From positions 1,037,501 to 1,101,500 of the forward strand of contig NZ_CP035310.1 in NCBI RefSeq assembly GCF_004114695.1: a stretch of 64,000 bases of DNA. Reading direction: 5' to 3'. This stretch comes from Erythrobacter sp. HKB08. GTDB taxonomy: Bacteria > Pseudomonadota > Alphaproteobacteria > Sphingomonadales > Sphingomonadaceae. Under the pieces are notes generated by a model that was not told where the DNA came from, searched no databases, and saw only the letters and a list, made by a program, of their open reading frames with translations. The position numbers and the translations under genes are program-made. Below, one piece after another: positions 17,929 through 27,593 of this stretch; the first letter of the stretch is position 1, and each line of letters opens with the position of its first letter.

Positions 17929-19029
17929 TCAGGCCGCGTTTTCCTCGAGCGTCGGATAGTCGATGTAGCCTTCCGGTCCCTGGCCGTACCAGCTGCGCGG
18001 CACGTCCTTGTTCTCCGCCCATTCGGCCCCTTCGCGGATGCGAACGTCGAGGTCGGGGTTTGAGATGTAAGGGCGACCGAAGCTGACTGCGTCGCAGCGG
18101 CCCGCCTCGATATCGGCGCGCGCTTCCTCGGCGGTGTAGTCGCTGTTCAGCACCAGCGGACCCTTGTAGATCTCGCGGATCATCGGGCTCTGCTTGGGTA
18201 CGTCGGTCTGGCCGAACGTGCCGTCCGGGCCAGGTTCGCGCAGTTCGAGGAAGCCGAGGCCGAGATCCTGCACGACGGCAGCCGCCGCACCGAAGGTCGC
18301 CGGCGGGTTGCTGTCGTCGCAGCCTTGCGTCTCGCCATTGGGCGAGAGGCGGACGCTGACGCGGTCCGCGCCCCAGACGCCGATCAGCGCTTCGAGCACT
18401 TCGCGCAGGAAGCGGGTGCGGTTTTCGGGCGAGCCGCCGTATTCGTCGGTGCGCAGGTTGGAGCTGTCGCGCAGGAACTGGTCGACGAGGTAGCCATTCG
18501 CGCCGTGCAGCTGCACGCCGTCGAACCCGGCCTTCTTCGCGTTTTCTGCGGCATGGGCGTAGTCGGCGACCACGCGCTTGATCTCTTCGGCCGGAAGCTC
18601 GCGCGCCTGTTCGTAGTCCTTGCGGCCTTCGAACGTATGGGCATGGCCCGGCGCGGTCGTCGCGCTGGCCGAGACCGGCGGTTCGCCGCCAAGGAAATCG
18701 GGGTGCACGAGGCGGCCCATGTGCCACAGCTGCATGACGATCGCGCCGCCTTCTTCGTGCACGGCCTTGGTCGTCAGCTTCCAGCCTTCGACCTGCTCGT
18801 CGCTCCAGATGCCCGGCGCCGCCGGCCAGCCGAGACCTTCGACGCTGATGCCCGTAGCCTCGCTGATGATGAGGCCGGAGCCCGCGCGCTGGCGATAATA
18901 GGTCGCCATCATCTCGTTCGGGATCGAACCCGGCTGGGTCGAACGGCCGCGCGTGAGCGGAGCCATGAGGATGCGGTTGCGGGCGGTGATGGCGCCCAGA
19001 TCGAGCGGCTGGAATAGGACATCGGTCAT
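17929..19029 (-). CDS. Old Yellow Enzyme family alkene reductase
   Basis: FMN-dependent NAD(P)H oxidoreductase that reduces activated C=C bonds or nitro-esters (NemA/XenB type). The 366-residue barrel has the H175-x-x-N178 substrate-binding pair followed by Y180 (LHGANGY), the phosphate-binding C-terminal block (AVSFGRPYISNPDL) and the N-terminal FQPLDLG...NRILMAPLTRGR. An AGGAG motif sits nine bases before the chosen ATG (MTDVLF). It stands upstream of the CitE-like gene; physiological substrate unknown. Confidence 0.92.
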   Translation of the reverse strand: MTDVLFQPLDLGAITARNRILMAPLTRGRSTQPGSIPNEMMATYYRQRAGSGLIISEATGISVEGLGWPAAPGIWSDEQVEGWKLTTKAVHEEGGAIVMQLWHMGRLVHPDFLGGEPPVSASATTAPGHAHTFEGRKDYEQARELPAEEIKRVVADYAHAAENAKKAGFDGVQLHGANGYLVDQFLRDSSNLRTDEYGGSPENRTRFLREVLEALIGVWGADRVSVRLSPNGETQGCDDSNPPATFGAAAAVVQDLGLGFLELREPGPDGTFGQTDVPKQSPMIREIYKGPLVLNSDYTAEEARADIEAGRCDAVSFGRPYISNPDLDVRIREGAEWAENKDVPRSWYGQGPEGYIDYPTLEENAA

Positions 19030-19119
19030 GGGAAATAGCTCCTGCAACAGATTGGCGGCCGTGGGCAAGAGCAAGCTTTCGCTTCGCCTCCCCCTGCGGC
19101 GGGTCTATGGGCAGGTGGG

Positions 19120-20022
19120 ATGGAGGGGGACGAATCCAAGCGGGCCACATGGCCATTTCTGCTTGCCTTGCTGGCAGGAAATGTTGCGCTTGCGCTCGGT
19201 CCCTGGTCGGTGCGGCTGGCGGACAGCGGCCCGGTAAGCGCCGCCTTCTGGCGCCTGGCACTCGCGCTCCCGTTCCTCGCCCTGCTTGCATGGGGCACCG
19301 GGCAGAAGCTCGGCGGCATTCCGAGAAAGACGCTGATGCTGGTCGCGCTCGGCTCGGTCGCATTCGCGCTCGACCTGTCGAGCTGGCACATCGGGATCGA
19401 GCGCACCCGCCTCGGCAATGCGACGCTGTTCGGCAATGCGGGCAGCATCGTGCTGCTGTTCTGGGGTTTCATCCTCGCACGCATTTTGCCGCGCGGGCTC
19501 GACTTGCTGGCGATCGTCTCGGCGCTTGCAGGCGCTGCCATCCTGATGGGCCGCAGCCTGGAGATCAGCACCGGCACGCTGATCGGCGATTTCTTCTGCC
19601 TTGCAGCCGGATTGTTCTACGCGGTCTACCTGCTCACCCTGCAGGATGCGCGCAAGGAAATCGGCGCGTGGAGCTTGCTGGTGTGGGTGAGCATATTCGC
19701 CTGTCCCGTCCTGCTGATCCTCGCGACGATCAATGGCGAGCCGATCTGGCCGACCGACTGGACGCCGCTGATCGTGCTCTCGTTCCTCAGCCAGCTGGTC
19801 GGGCAGGGGCTGCTGGTCTTCTCCCTCAGGCACTTCCCGCCGCTGGTTATCGGCTTGGCGCTGCTCACGCAGCCGGCAGTCGCGGCGCTATACGGCTACT
19901 GGATCTTCGGCGAGGTGCTGCTGCCGCTCGATATCTTCGGGATGATGCTGCTCGGCGGCGCGCTGGTGATCGCGCGGATGGGACAGGCACGCAATCCGGC
20001 TCCTGCCCTCGCGAAGGACTAG
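19120..20022 (+). CDS. DMT (EamA) family transporter
   Basis: Inner-membrane drug/metabolite transporter of 300 residues with about ten helices and two EamA repeats (about 12-140 and 150-282). Signatures include WRLALALPFL in helix 2 and the second-repeat end ALLTQPAVAALYGYWIFGE. Substrate unknown; relatives export amino acids or other metabolites. Its stop overlaps the end of the convergent DUF2254 gene by four bases. Confidence 0.88.
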   Translation: MEGDESKRATWPFLLALLAGNVALALGPWSVRLADSGPVSAAFWRLALALPFLALLAWGTGQKLGGIPRKTLMLVALGSVAFALDLSSWHIGIERTRLGNATLFGNAGSIVLLFWGFILARILPRGLDLLAIVSALAGAAILMGRSLEISTGTLIGDFFCLAAGLFYAVYLLTLQDARKEIGAWSLLVWVSIFACPVLLILATINGEPIWPTDWTPLIVLSFLSQLVGQGLLVFSLRHFPPLVIGLALLTQPAVAALYGYWIFGEVLLPLDIFGMMLLGGALVIARMGQARNPAPALAKD

Positions 20023-21353
20023 TCCGCAGTTGCGTCGTCCCAGAAGTTCCGGTCGAACCGGCCGGACTGTGCCTCGAACCGGGCGAGGTCCGGGCCGACT
20101 AGGATTTCGCGCGCCTGCTCGGCCAGCAGACGTCCTTCTTCGCGCAGCATGCGCTGGCGGCGCTCGTCCCTGATGGGGAGCGCTGCATGGGCGATCGTGT
20201 CGAGCATGACCTCGGCCGCGATGGGCGAGCTTGCCACCGCGCTGCGGATCGAGCCGAAACCGCGCTTGAGATAATGTTCGAAATTGTCCGGCAGCGGGAT
20301 GACCGGGCACTCCTCGTCTTCCTTGCCGCAGATATCCTTGCGCAAGTCGCGCCGACCGATTTCAGAGGTTGCCGCGCCGAGCCAGTGAAGCGCGGTGATC
20401 GCGGTGAAGGGATCGTTGATGCCCGGTGAAAGCGCGCGCAGCCCGATCTCTACCAGCTCATCGATGAGGAACTGCGGGTCCTGCTCCGGGGTGCGCGTCG
20501 GGCCGAGGGTGAAGCACTGGCGCACCCGGTCCTCGATATCTTCGGGCTTGCAGCCTTTGATCTCCATCAGCGGCAAATCGCGGTGGACGAAATCGCCGGT
20601 GCGGACCTTGAGCGAGAAAGTGCAACCGCAATTGCGGGCAGCCGTCGCCAGGTCCTCGAAGTCGATCATCTGGACATAGCCGGTGCCCCAGGCGGTCAGC
20701 GTTTCGCCTGCGACCTGCTCGCGAGCATCCGAAAACTCGTCCTCCACCGGATAGGTCTCGCGGATCGCGTCGAGCAGGCGGGTGCCGATGCCTTGCAGCA
20801 CCTTGTTGATGCGGATGCTCGACGGAATGTGGTTGAGGAAGAACACCAGCACAGCGACGCAGATCGCCATCAGCGCATAGGCGACGAGGAGCGAGAGCTG
20901 CGGCACGAAGCCGGGGAGCGCCGTCGAGGCGGCCTCGGCGCCGGTGGCCGGCGTCTCGTCTTCCGCGCGCACGCTGCGCAGCACGATGAGCGCATAGACG
21001 AAGCTGCCGATGAAGGTCGCGAGGCTGAGCTGGTTGCCGCGATCCTCGAGGAAATTGGTCAGCAGGCGCGGGCCATAGTTGCCGCTGGCATAGGTCACGG
21101 CGACGAGCGTTATCGAAAAGACCGTCGATGCGACCCCGATCATGCTACCCGCCATCACGGTGAGCATGTCCGCCGCGCCCTTGGGCCGCGATGGCACGAT
21201 CCAGTTCACGTCGTTGAGGAACTCGGCAAAGCCGCTGCGGTCGAGCCAGATCATCGCCAGCGCAAGCAGCGCGGCGAGAATCGAAAACAGGGCCGGATAG
21301 AACCAGTAGTTCGCGTTCAGACGCGCCCAGAACCAGCGGATTTCAGCAGTCAT
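20019..21353 (-). CDS. DUF2254 membrane protein
   Basis: 444 residues with four N-terminal membrane helices (within about 1-190) and a large soluble C-terminal half. The pattern VMAGSMIGVASTVFSITLVAVTYASGNYGPRLL and LSPGINDPFTAITALHWLG are the hallmarks of the DUF2254 family, whose function is unknown. It begins 36 bases after nadA ends, in the same direction, so it may be co-transcribed with nadA. Confidence 0.85.
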   Translation of the reverse strand: MTAEIRWFWARLNANYWFYPALFSILAALLALAMIWLDRSGFAEFLNDVNWIVPSRPKGAADMLTVMAGSMIGVASTVFSITLVAVTYASGNYGPRLLTNFLEDRGNQLSLATFIGSFVYALIVLRSVRAEDETPATGAEAASTALPGFVPQLSLLVAYALMAICVAVLVFFLNHIPSSIRINKVLQGIGTRLLDAIRETYPVEDEFSDAREQVAGETLTAWGTGYVQMIDFEDLATAARNCGCTFSLKVRTGDFVHRDLPLMEIKGCKPEDIEDRVRQCFTLGPTRTPEQDPQFLIDELVEIGLRALSPGINDPFTAITALHWLGAATSEIGRRDLRKDICGKEDEECPVIPLPDNFEHYLKRGFGSIRSAVASSPIAAEVMLDTIAHAALPIRDERRQRMLREEGRLLAEQAREILVGPDLARFEAQSGRFDRNFWDDATAD

Positions 21354-21389
21354 GCGGCTCCAACGCGCGAAACCGCGATTGAGTGCCCG

Positions 21390-22376
21390 TCAGACCTTGC
21401 CGAGGTCGCCCTTGCCGATCGTCCCGCTGGCCATTTCGAGCATCCGGTCGAGGCTCTGCTTGGCCTTTAGGCGCAGGCCTTCCTCGATCTCGATGCGCGG
21501 TTCGAGGTCGCGCAGGCATACGTAGAGCTTCTCGAGCGTGTTGAGCGCCATATAGGGACAGATGTTGCACGAGCAGTTGCCGTCCGCACCCGGTGCGCCG
21601 ATGAAGTTCTTTTCCGGCAGCGCTTTTTCCATCTGGTGGATGATGTGCGGCTCGGTCGCCACGATCAGCGTGTCGCCCGGGAAGGTCTTGGCGAATTGCA
21701 GGATGCCGCTGGTCGAGCCGACATAATCGGCATGGTCGATGATCGTCGGCGGGCATTCCGGATGCGCCGCGATCGGAGCATCGGGATATTCTTCCTTCAG
21801 CTTGAGCAGCTCGGTCTCGCTGAAAGCCTCGTGCACGATGCACACGCCCGGCCAGAGCAGCATTTCGCGATTGAACTTGCGCGAGAGATACCCGCCGAGA
21901 TGCCGGTCGGGGCCGAAGATGATCTTCTGGTCTTCCGGGATCTGCTGCAGGATCGTCTCTGCACTGGACGAGGTGACGATCACGTCCGAAAGCGCTTTCA
22001 CCTCGGTCGAGCAGTTGATGTAGGTCAGCGCAATGTGGTCGGGATGCGCTTCGCGGAAAGCCTTGAACTTCTCCGGCGGGCAGGAATCCTCGAGGCTGCA
22101 GCCTGCGTCCATGTCGGGCAGGACGACGATCTTTTCCGGGCTGAGGATCTTGGCCGTTTCGGCCATGAATTTCACGCCGCAGAACGCGATCACATCGGCA
22201 TCCGTCTCGGCCGCCTTGCGGCTCAGCTCGAGGCTGTCGCCGACGAAATCGGCCAGGTCCTGGATCTGCGGCTTCTGGTAGTAATGCGCCAGGATGACCG
22301 CGTTGCGCTCCTTGCGCAGCCGATTGATCTCGGCGAGCAGGTCTTCACCGGTGGGCAGGGCGGTTTCGACAGTCAT
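21390..22376 (-). CDS. nadA: Quinolinate synthase NadA
   Basis: 4Fe-4S enzyme that condenses iminoaspartate with dihydroxyacetone phosphate in de novo NAD synthesis. It is 328 residues; the conserved cysteines are C93 (DAGCSLEDSC), C208 (HPECPP) and the CSCNIC group at 268-273. HYYQ at 31-34 and the triplicated-domain layout are typical. nadB and nadC are not in the window. A membrane protein of unknown function lies 65 bases upstream and DUF2254 downstream. Confidence 0.96.
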   Translation of the reverse strand: MTVETALPTGEDLLAEINRLRKERNAVILAHYYQKPQIQDLADFVGDSLELSRKAAETDADVIAFCGVKFMAETAKILSPEKIVVLPDMDAGCSLEDSCPPEKFKAFREAHPDHIALTYINCSTEVKALSDVIVTSSSAETILQQIPEDQKIIFGPDRHLGGYLSRKFNREMLLWPGVCIVHEAFSETELLKLKEEYPDAPIAAHPECPPTIIDHADYVGSTSGILQFAKTFPGDTLIVATEPHIIHQMEKALPEKNFIGAPGADGNCSCNICPYMALNTLEKLYVCLRDLEPRIEIEEGLRLKAKQSLDRMLEMASGTIGKGDLGKV

Positions 22377-22441
22377 TGGCGTTCCTTTCGCTTGGCGCCG
22401 ACATGGCGGGCGAAAGGCCTGCGATCAAGGCAGATTTGCTG

Positions 22442-23215
22442 TCACACACCGAAGTCGGGCGGAACGAACGCCTCTGCCGGACGCTCGCCGCCCGGATATC
22501 CGGCGACATGGGCTGCGGTGTAATCCTGCGCCCAATCGGTGCTCGCGACGATTTCGCCGATGGCAAGCGCCGCGAAAGGCACGACCAGCGTCCACAGCCA
22601 GGCGCGGTGCACGCTGCCGTGGAGCCTCTTGTCGGCGATCATCCCGATAATCGGGAAGAGGGCGGCAGCGATGAAGACGACCGTGAAAGTATAGGGGATC
22701 GTCAATGGCAGCGGCAGCAGGCGGGCAAGGCCGGGCGAGCCGACCGTGGCCATGGCGCCGAACATCAGCCGCCGGTGCCAGTCGGTCTCGCGCCGCTTGG
22801 CAAGAGCGTAACCTGCAAGGATGGCGAAGGCCGCGATGTGGGCCAGGTTCACGAACAGGAATTCGGCCTGCCCGAAGAACGGCGGTCCGCCTAGGACGCG
22901 CAACGTGGTGAAGGTCAGCCAAACGGCCAGGATCACCATGGTCGGGATGAGCAGCAGCGAGAGCTTTCCCATGCGACGGTGGAGCGCGATATTGCCGCGG
23001 AAGATGAGCGCGTTCTGGCCGACATAGAGCGCCACCCACGACAGGAACACAAGCGCGTGGACATGGTAGAGCACCGGCCGCTCGAAACTCGAGACGCCCA
23101 TCGCCGCCATCAGCGCAAAACCGCCGACCGTCGTCGCCGCCATGAGCAGCGCCATGATGAAGAAAAAGCGCGCCTCACGATGCGCGAGATCCGCGGCGCC
23201 AGCCAATGTGGCCAT
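22442..23215 (-). CDS. Seven-helix membrane protein with conserved histidines
   Basis: 257 residues with about seven hydrophobic segments. Histidines sit at regular membrane-edge positions (LYHVHALVFLSW, ALHRRMGKL, NLAHIAAF, DWHRRLMFG), a layout reminiscent of DUF2306-like or heme-binding membrane proteins, but I cannot name the family. The region between this start and 23295 holds no gene. It may form an operon with nadA. Confidence 0.65.
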   Translation of the reverse strand: MATLAGAADLAHREARFFFIMALLMAATTVGGFALMAAMGVSSFERPVLYHVHALVFLSWVALYVGQNALIFRGNIALHRRMGKLSLLLIPTMVILAVWLTFTTLRVLGGPPFFGQAEFLFVNLAHIAAFAILAGYALAKRRETDWHRRLMFGAMATVGSPGLARLLPLPLTIPYTFTVVFIAAALFPIIGMIADKRLHGSVHRAWLWTLVVPFAALAIGEIVASTDWAQDYTAAHVAGYPGGERPAEAFVPPDFGV

Positions 23216-23295
23216 CAGTCGGTCTCCCCCTAACCGTTTCGTATTAGGGGGTTAGTCGAGAAACGCGGGTCCGCGCTTGGATTTTTCCGACAGGC

Positions 23296-23997
23296 TTACT
23301 GTGCCTCGGTCCCGTCCGAGCGGTCGTCGTCATAGGTCACCCGGACCGTGACGTCGCCGAAGCCTGCCACCTGCAGCGGGATGGCGAGGTTCTGCGCCAC
23401 AGCGCTGCGGCCGGCATCGCGGGCGAGTTTCAGCAGCGAAGGGTTCGCCGCCTGCTCCATCGCCTGCTGTTCGGCCTGCCGCGTATTCGCGCGGGTGAGG
23501 CTGTCCTGCGCATCTCGGCTGATCCACACGCCTTCGCGCAGGTACTGCGCTTCGGCCTCGTCGAGATTGGGCGTGCCGATGCGAACCGGCGGCAACTGGA
23601 CGGACAACACCTGCTCTTCCGCGTCCCAGTTCAGTCGCCGCTCGCTCATGCGCGACAAATCGATCGAATAATTCACCCGCGCCGGGATGACCGCGATCTG
23701 GCGGCTCTTGATCGCGCCGAACAGGCGGCTGTCCTCGCTCGATACGACAGGGGCGAGCTGGGCAGTGAACACGTTGAGGGCGTTCTGTTCCTCGAAGGCG
23801 ACCAGCGAGGTCGCGATCGGGTCGCCGTCGAGCTCGCTGGGGCCGAAGGCCTTCCACGCGAGCCATGCGCACAGTGCGAACAGGAGGATGACGATCAGCC
23901 ACGGAACCGCCTGTACGCGGGCGAGCGGTTTGGGCCGTTCGGCCTTGGGCACCAGCGTCTCCGCGCTGGTCTCTGCTGTCTTTACATCGTCTGCCAT
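23296..23997 (-). CDS. DUF4230 single-pass membrane protein
   Basis: 233 residues with a cytosolic N-terminus of about 28 residues, one membrane helix at about 30-50, then a soluble domain matching DUF4230 (VNYSIDLSRMSERRLNWDAEEQVLSVQLPP pattern in two parts). Function of the family is unknown. The ATG overlaps the 3' end of the metallo-beta-lactamase-fold gene by 16 bases, so the two are co-translated. A longer open frame upstream is only the shadow of that gene. Confidence 0.75.
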   Translation of the reverse strand: MADDVKTAETSAETLVPKAERPKPLARVQAVPWLIVILLFALCAWLAWKAFGPSELDGDPIATSLVAFEEQNALNVFTAQLAPVVSSEDSRLFGAIKSRQIAVIPARVNYSIDLSRMSERRLNWDAEEQVLSVQLPPVRIGTPNLDEAEAQYLREGVWISRDAQDSLTRANTRQAEQQAMEQAANPSLLKLARDAGRSAVAQNLAIPLQVAGFGDVTVRVTYDDDRSDGTEAQ

Positions 23998-24854
23998 GTG
24001 TCCCCCGAACGAATGACGAGCCCGCGCCGTTCCAGATCGAGCAGGTGCGCCTTGACCGACATGCCCGCCGCATCCTCCAGCCGCGGGTCGAGCCCCTTGT
24101 ACATGCGCGGGACCATTTCCTTGATCGCATGCGGCTGTTCGCCGAGGATGCGCATGATCTGGTTTTCGCGCTGGCGCCGATGGCCGATCATCCCGCGCAC
24201 GAGCTGGCGCGGCTTTTCGATTGGTGCGCCGTGAGCCGAATAATAGACCCGATCTTCGCGCGCGTAGAGCTTCTCGAGGCTCTTCATGTAGTCGCCCATG
24301 TCGCCATCGGGCGGCACGACGACGCTGGTCGACCAGCCCATCACGTGGTCGCCGGTGAACAGCGCGCCGCTTTCCTCCAGCGCGAAACACAGGTGGTTCG
24401 ACGTGTGGCCGGGCGTCGCGACAGCGCGCAGCGTCCAGCCGCGGCCGGTCATCGCCTCGCCATCCTCGAGCACGCGGTCGGGCTCGTAAGTGCGGTCGAA
24501 TGGTGCGTCGGAGCGCGGGCCGTCGTCAGGAATGGCGAGCGGGGCGCAGCCGACCACCGGCGCGCTGGTTTTCTTCGCCAGCGGCTTCGCGGCAGGAGAA
24601 TGATCGCGGTGCGTGTGGGTGCACATGATCGCAACCAGCCTGGCATCGCCGATAGCCTCGAGGATCGCGTCGATATGCTCGGGATCGTCCGGCCCCGGAT
24701 CGATCACCGCCACTTCGTCCTCGCTACCGACGAGATAGGTCTGCGTCCCGGTGTAGGTGTAGGGCGAGGGATTGGGCGCGAGGATGCGCCGCACGAGCGG
24801 CTCGGGCTGCTCGGCCTTGCCAACGGGCCAGGGTTGGGGCGGTACTTCAACCAT
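23982..24854 (-). CDS. Metallo-beta-lactamase fold hydrolase (LACTB2-like)
   Basis: Zinc hydrolase of 290 residues. The metal-binding motif THTHRDHS (HxHxDH), the second-shell PGHT, the bridging Asp in FTGDHVMG and a late His (SAHG) are all present. The C-terminal winged-helix-like segment (about 235-290) is typical of the LACTB2/glyoxalase II-like branch, which includes RNases and thioesterases. Substrate unknown. It is followed by DUF4230 with an overlap and is divergent from glpK. Confidence 0.85.
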   Translation of the reverse strand: MVEVPPQPWPVGKAEQPEPLVRRILAPNPSPYTYTGTQTYLVGSEDEVAVIDPGPDDPEHIDAILEAIGDARLVAIMCTHTHRDHSPAAKPLAKKTSAPVVGCAPLAIPDDGPRSDAPFDRTYEPDRVLEDGEAMTGRGWTLRAVATPGHTSNHLCFALEESGALFTGDHVMGWSTSVVVPPDGDMGDYMKSLEKLYAREDRVYYSAHGAPIEKPRQLVRGMIGHRRQRENQIMRILGEQPHAIKEMVPRMYKGLDPRLEDAAGMSVKAHLLDLERRGLVIRSGDTWQTM

Positions 24855-24991
24855 AGGCGTCCCCTATGAAGTTGTTTTGATTGCGCCTCAAGCGCCAGCG
24901 TTCGCATGCGCTCCTTACGCTTTCCTCGCCTGCGCGTCTTGCGGTTGGGAGGCGACCGACTAGGAAGGCGTTGGGAAACGGAGAGGATTGA

Positions 24992-26464
24992 ATGTCCGAC
25001 AAGATGTTGCTGGTGCTCGACGAGGGGACGACCTCGACCCGCGCGATGCTGTTCGGAGCGGATGGCAAGCCGCATGGCAGCGCGCAGCAGGAACTGACCC
25101 AGCATTACCCCGCGCCGGGCCGCGTCGAGCACGATCCGACGGAGATCTGGCACCGCACGCTCGCCTGCGCCCGCGAAATGGTCGCGAAAGCAGGCGGGGC
25201 CGAGAGGATCGCCGCAATCGGGATCACCAACCAGCGCGAGACGGTCGTCGCGTGGGACAGGACCACCGGCGAACCGCTGGCTCGGGCGCTCGTCTGGCAG
25301 GACCGGCGCACCGCCGATTTCTGCGACCGGCTGCGCAAGGGCGGCCACGAGCCGCGCGTGCAGGAGGAGACCGGCCTGCTGCTCGATCCCTATTTTTCCG
25401 GCACCAAGATGCGCTGGCTGGTCGAGAACGAACCGGCGGTTGCGGCAGCCGCGAAGAAGGGCACGCTCGCGCTCGGCACGATCGAAAGCTGGCTGGTCTT
25501 CAAGCTGACTGGCGGCACCTTCATCAGCGATGCCAGCAATGCGAGCCGCACGCTGCTGCTGCCGCTGGCAGGCGCGAAATTCGACGAGGGGCTGTGCGAG
25601 CTGTTCGAGGTGCCGCGTGGCGCGCTAGGCGAGGTGGTCGATACTTCGGGCAATTTCGGCGAGACGCTGAAGGAGCTGTTCGGCGCTCGCATCCCGATCT
25701 GCGGGCTGGTTGGCGACCAGCAGTCGGCGACCATCGGGCAGGGGTGCCTGACCCCGGGCGAGACCAAGGCGACTTACGGCACCGGCGCCTTCATCCTCGC
25801 CAACAAGGGGCAGGACGTGCCGCAATCCTCGCACCGCCTGCTCGGAACCGTGCTGATGCAGCAGGGCGGCGAGCGGACCTATGCGCTCGAAGGTTCGGTC
25901 TTCGTCGCGGGTAGCCTCGTCCAGTGGCTGCGGGATTCGCTCGGCCTGCTCGGCACCGCTGCGGAAACCGAGACGCTGGCCCGCTCGATCGAGACGAGCG
26001 GCGGGGTGGTCATCGTTCCTGCGCTTTCCGGCCTCGGCGCGCCGCACTGGCAGCCCGAGGCGCGCGGTGTGATCGCCGGCTTGAGCTTCAGTACGGGGAG
26101 GGCGGAAATCGCCCGTGCCGCGCTCGAGGCGATGGCGCACCAGACCTTCGACCTCGCCGAGGCCTTTGCCGCCGACGGGGCGGAGTGGACCTCGCTCAAG
26201 ATCGACGGCGGGATGAGCGCCAACGACTGGATGGCGCAGGATATCGCCAACCTGCTCGGCCTGCCGGTCGAGCGGCCTGACTTCGTCGAGACGACCGCGC
26301 TCGGCGCAGCGATGCTGGCTGCGGTCGGCTGCGGGATGCATGCCGACCTGGCGAGCGCAAGCGATGCGATGCGCGGGAATGTCGGAACGTTCGCCCCCGA
26401 CATGCCGGGCGAAGTGCGGGCGAGCCGCCTTGCTGCGTGGAGAAAGGCGCTTTCGGCGGCCTAG
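24992..26464 (+). CDS. glpK: Glycerol kinase
   Basis: Phosphorylates glycerol with ATP to glycerol-3-phosphate. It is 490 residues of the FGGY kinase family: N-terminal LDEGTTSTRAMLF phosphate loop, NQRETVVAWD, LVWQDRRT, catalytic-Asp region GLVGDQQSATIGQ, and the C-terminal ATP-binding KIDGGMSANDW. GGAGAGG precedes the ATG. glpF, glpD and glpR are not adjacent, unlike in many bacteria. Confidence 0.95.
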   Translation: MSDKMLLVLDEGTTSTRAMLFGADGKPHGSAQQELTQHYPAPGRVEHDPTEIWHRTLACAREMVAKAGGAERIAAIGITNQRETVVAWDRTTGEPLARALVWQDRRTADFCDRLRKGGHEPRVQEETGLLLDPYFSGTKMRWLVENEPAVAAAAKKGTLALGTIESWLVFKLTGGTFISDASNASRTLLLPLAGAKFDEGLCELFEVPRGALGEVVDTSGNFGETLKELFGARIPICGLVGDQQSATIGQGCLTPGETKATYGTGAFILANKGQDVPQSSHRLLGTVLMQQGGERTYALEGSVFVAGSLVQWLRDSLGLLGTAAETETLARSIETSGGVVIVPALSGLGAPHWQPEARGVIAGLSFSTGRAEIARAALEAMAHQTFDLAEAFAADGAEWTSLKIDGGMSANDWMAQDIANLLGLPVERPDFVETTALGAAMLAAVGCGMHADLASASDAMRGNVGTFAPDMPGEVRASRLAAWRKALSAA

Positions 26465-26467
26465 GGC

Positions 26468-26938
26468 TCAACCCCGGGCGGCAAAGCTCCGGTCGATCCG
26501 GTCGCGCAGGCGGTGGACGGCCGAGGGGCGCATTTCGAACCCGTCGCGCCAGGCCGCATCGAGCCGCGCGACGCGGGCATGCAGCCGCTCGCTATCGTGG
26601 ATCAACTCGCGCGTCGGATATTCGAGCACGGCAAGGTTCGCGCGGTCGGATTCCCTGTCGGGCGGTAGCTTGCTGTGGCGGCGCAGCTGCAACTCGGTCA
26701 TCTCGCCGTTGAAATAGGCGCGGTGGTTGAGCAGCCAAGCAAGGATATGCATCACGCGCGTCGTCGTGCGCAGGCCTTCGACCGATAGCGCCAAGCGGAC
26801 ATGGTCGGCTTCCGGATCATGCGCATCGACCGGCGCCAGGTCGAACACCTGGCGTGCCTCATCGGCGAGCACCAGCGCTTCGGTGTAAAGCGCCTCGATG
26901 ATGGGTTCGCTGATGTCGGTCGGTATCGCCATGTCCAT
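26468..26938 (-). CDS. DUF1465 family protein (RcdA-like)
   Basis: 156-residue mostly helical protein of the DUF1465 family. In Caulobacter this family contains RcdA, an adaptor for ClpXP-dependent proteolysis of CtrA. The conserved core here is VEGLRTTTRVMHILAWLLNHRAYFNGEMT (about 51-80). It sits next to YdcH-like (DUF465) genes, the neighbourhood usual for these alphaproteobacterial proteins. The RcdA role is inferred from family membership; no functional motif proves it. Confidence 0.8.
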   Translation of the reverse strand: MDMAIPTDISEPIIEALYTEALVLADEARQVFDLAPVDAHDPEADHVRLALSVEGLRTTTRVMHILAWLLNHRAYFNGEMTELQLRRHSKLPPDRESDRANLAVLEYPTRELIHDSERLHARVARLDAAWRDGFEMRPSAVHRLRDRIDRSFAARG

Positions 26939-27223
26939 TCTTCGCTACGCCTCCCGATTCGCGAGCGCCAGCAGCCTGTGGACAGAATTGTGACTCGTTT
27001 CGGGACTGTCCCGCAGCGGTACAGTTTTTGTGTGCCGCAGGCGCTGTTCCTCCGCTTCGCTACGGGCGCCTGCGGGCGGGCGGTCGCCCTTGCGGCTCGT
27101 TTTACTCGCCGTTCGGTGCCGAACGCGAGCCGAAGACGAGTGCAAGCGCGACTGCGCGCCGCGGCTAATGCCGCGAAAGCCAAGTGAGCGGATGCGAACG
27201 CCGGCGCCTGAGGCGCAACAAAA
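26939..27223. other. Non-coding region with strong inverted repeats
   Basis: No convincing reading frame. At 27110-27125 CGTTCGG and CCGAACG face each other across two bases, extended by CTCG/CGAG arms with one bulged base; GGCTCG/CGAGCC arms flank this (about 27094-27132). A GC-rich block at 27060-27090 can also fold. No T-run follows, so a simple terminator is not obvious; a structured leader or small RNA is possible. Confidence 0.45.
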
Positions 27224-27421
27224 CTACGCGATGATATCGGGCAGAAGCTGGTCTTCGATGATCGCGATCTGGTCTTTCAGCATCAGCTTTCGCTTCTTGA
27301 GCCGGGCGATCTGGAGCTGGTCGGTTGAGCCGGACTCGCGCAGCGCGGTGATGGCGGCGTCGAGGTCGCGATGCTCGGTACGCAGCAGCGCGAGCTTCTT
27401 GCGCAGCTCCAACTCGTTCAC
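27224..27421 (-). CDS. YdcH-like DUF465 protein
   Basis: 65-residue, highly charged coiled-coil helical hairpin: the RTEHRDLDAAI and LKKRKLMLKDQIAIIEDQ pattern defines DUF465 (YdcH). The function of the family is unknown. It is divergent from a second, shorter family member at 27594, and upstream of DUF1465 on the same strand. Confidence 0.85.
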   Translation of the reverse strand: MNELELRKKLALLRTEHRDLDAAITALRESGSTDQLQIARLKKRKLMLKDQIAIIEDQLLPDIIA

Positions 27422-27593
27422 CGGTTCCCTCCTGCCATCGCATGCGACTCGTCGCGTCTTTGCGCGCAGTTACCGCTTAGGAGTTCGTGGGGACTTCGCA
27501 AGGCATCAATATTGTGGTTTGTTGGCAATTCGCGGTTCGTCCGCGCTCGGACGAGTCGCTCCCCTGGGGTCGCACCCAATGAAGGAGAGCCAG

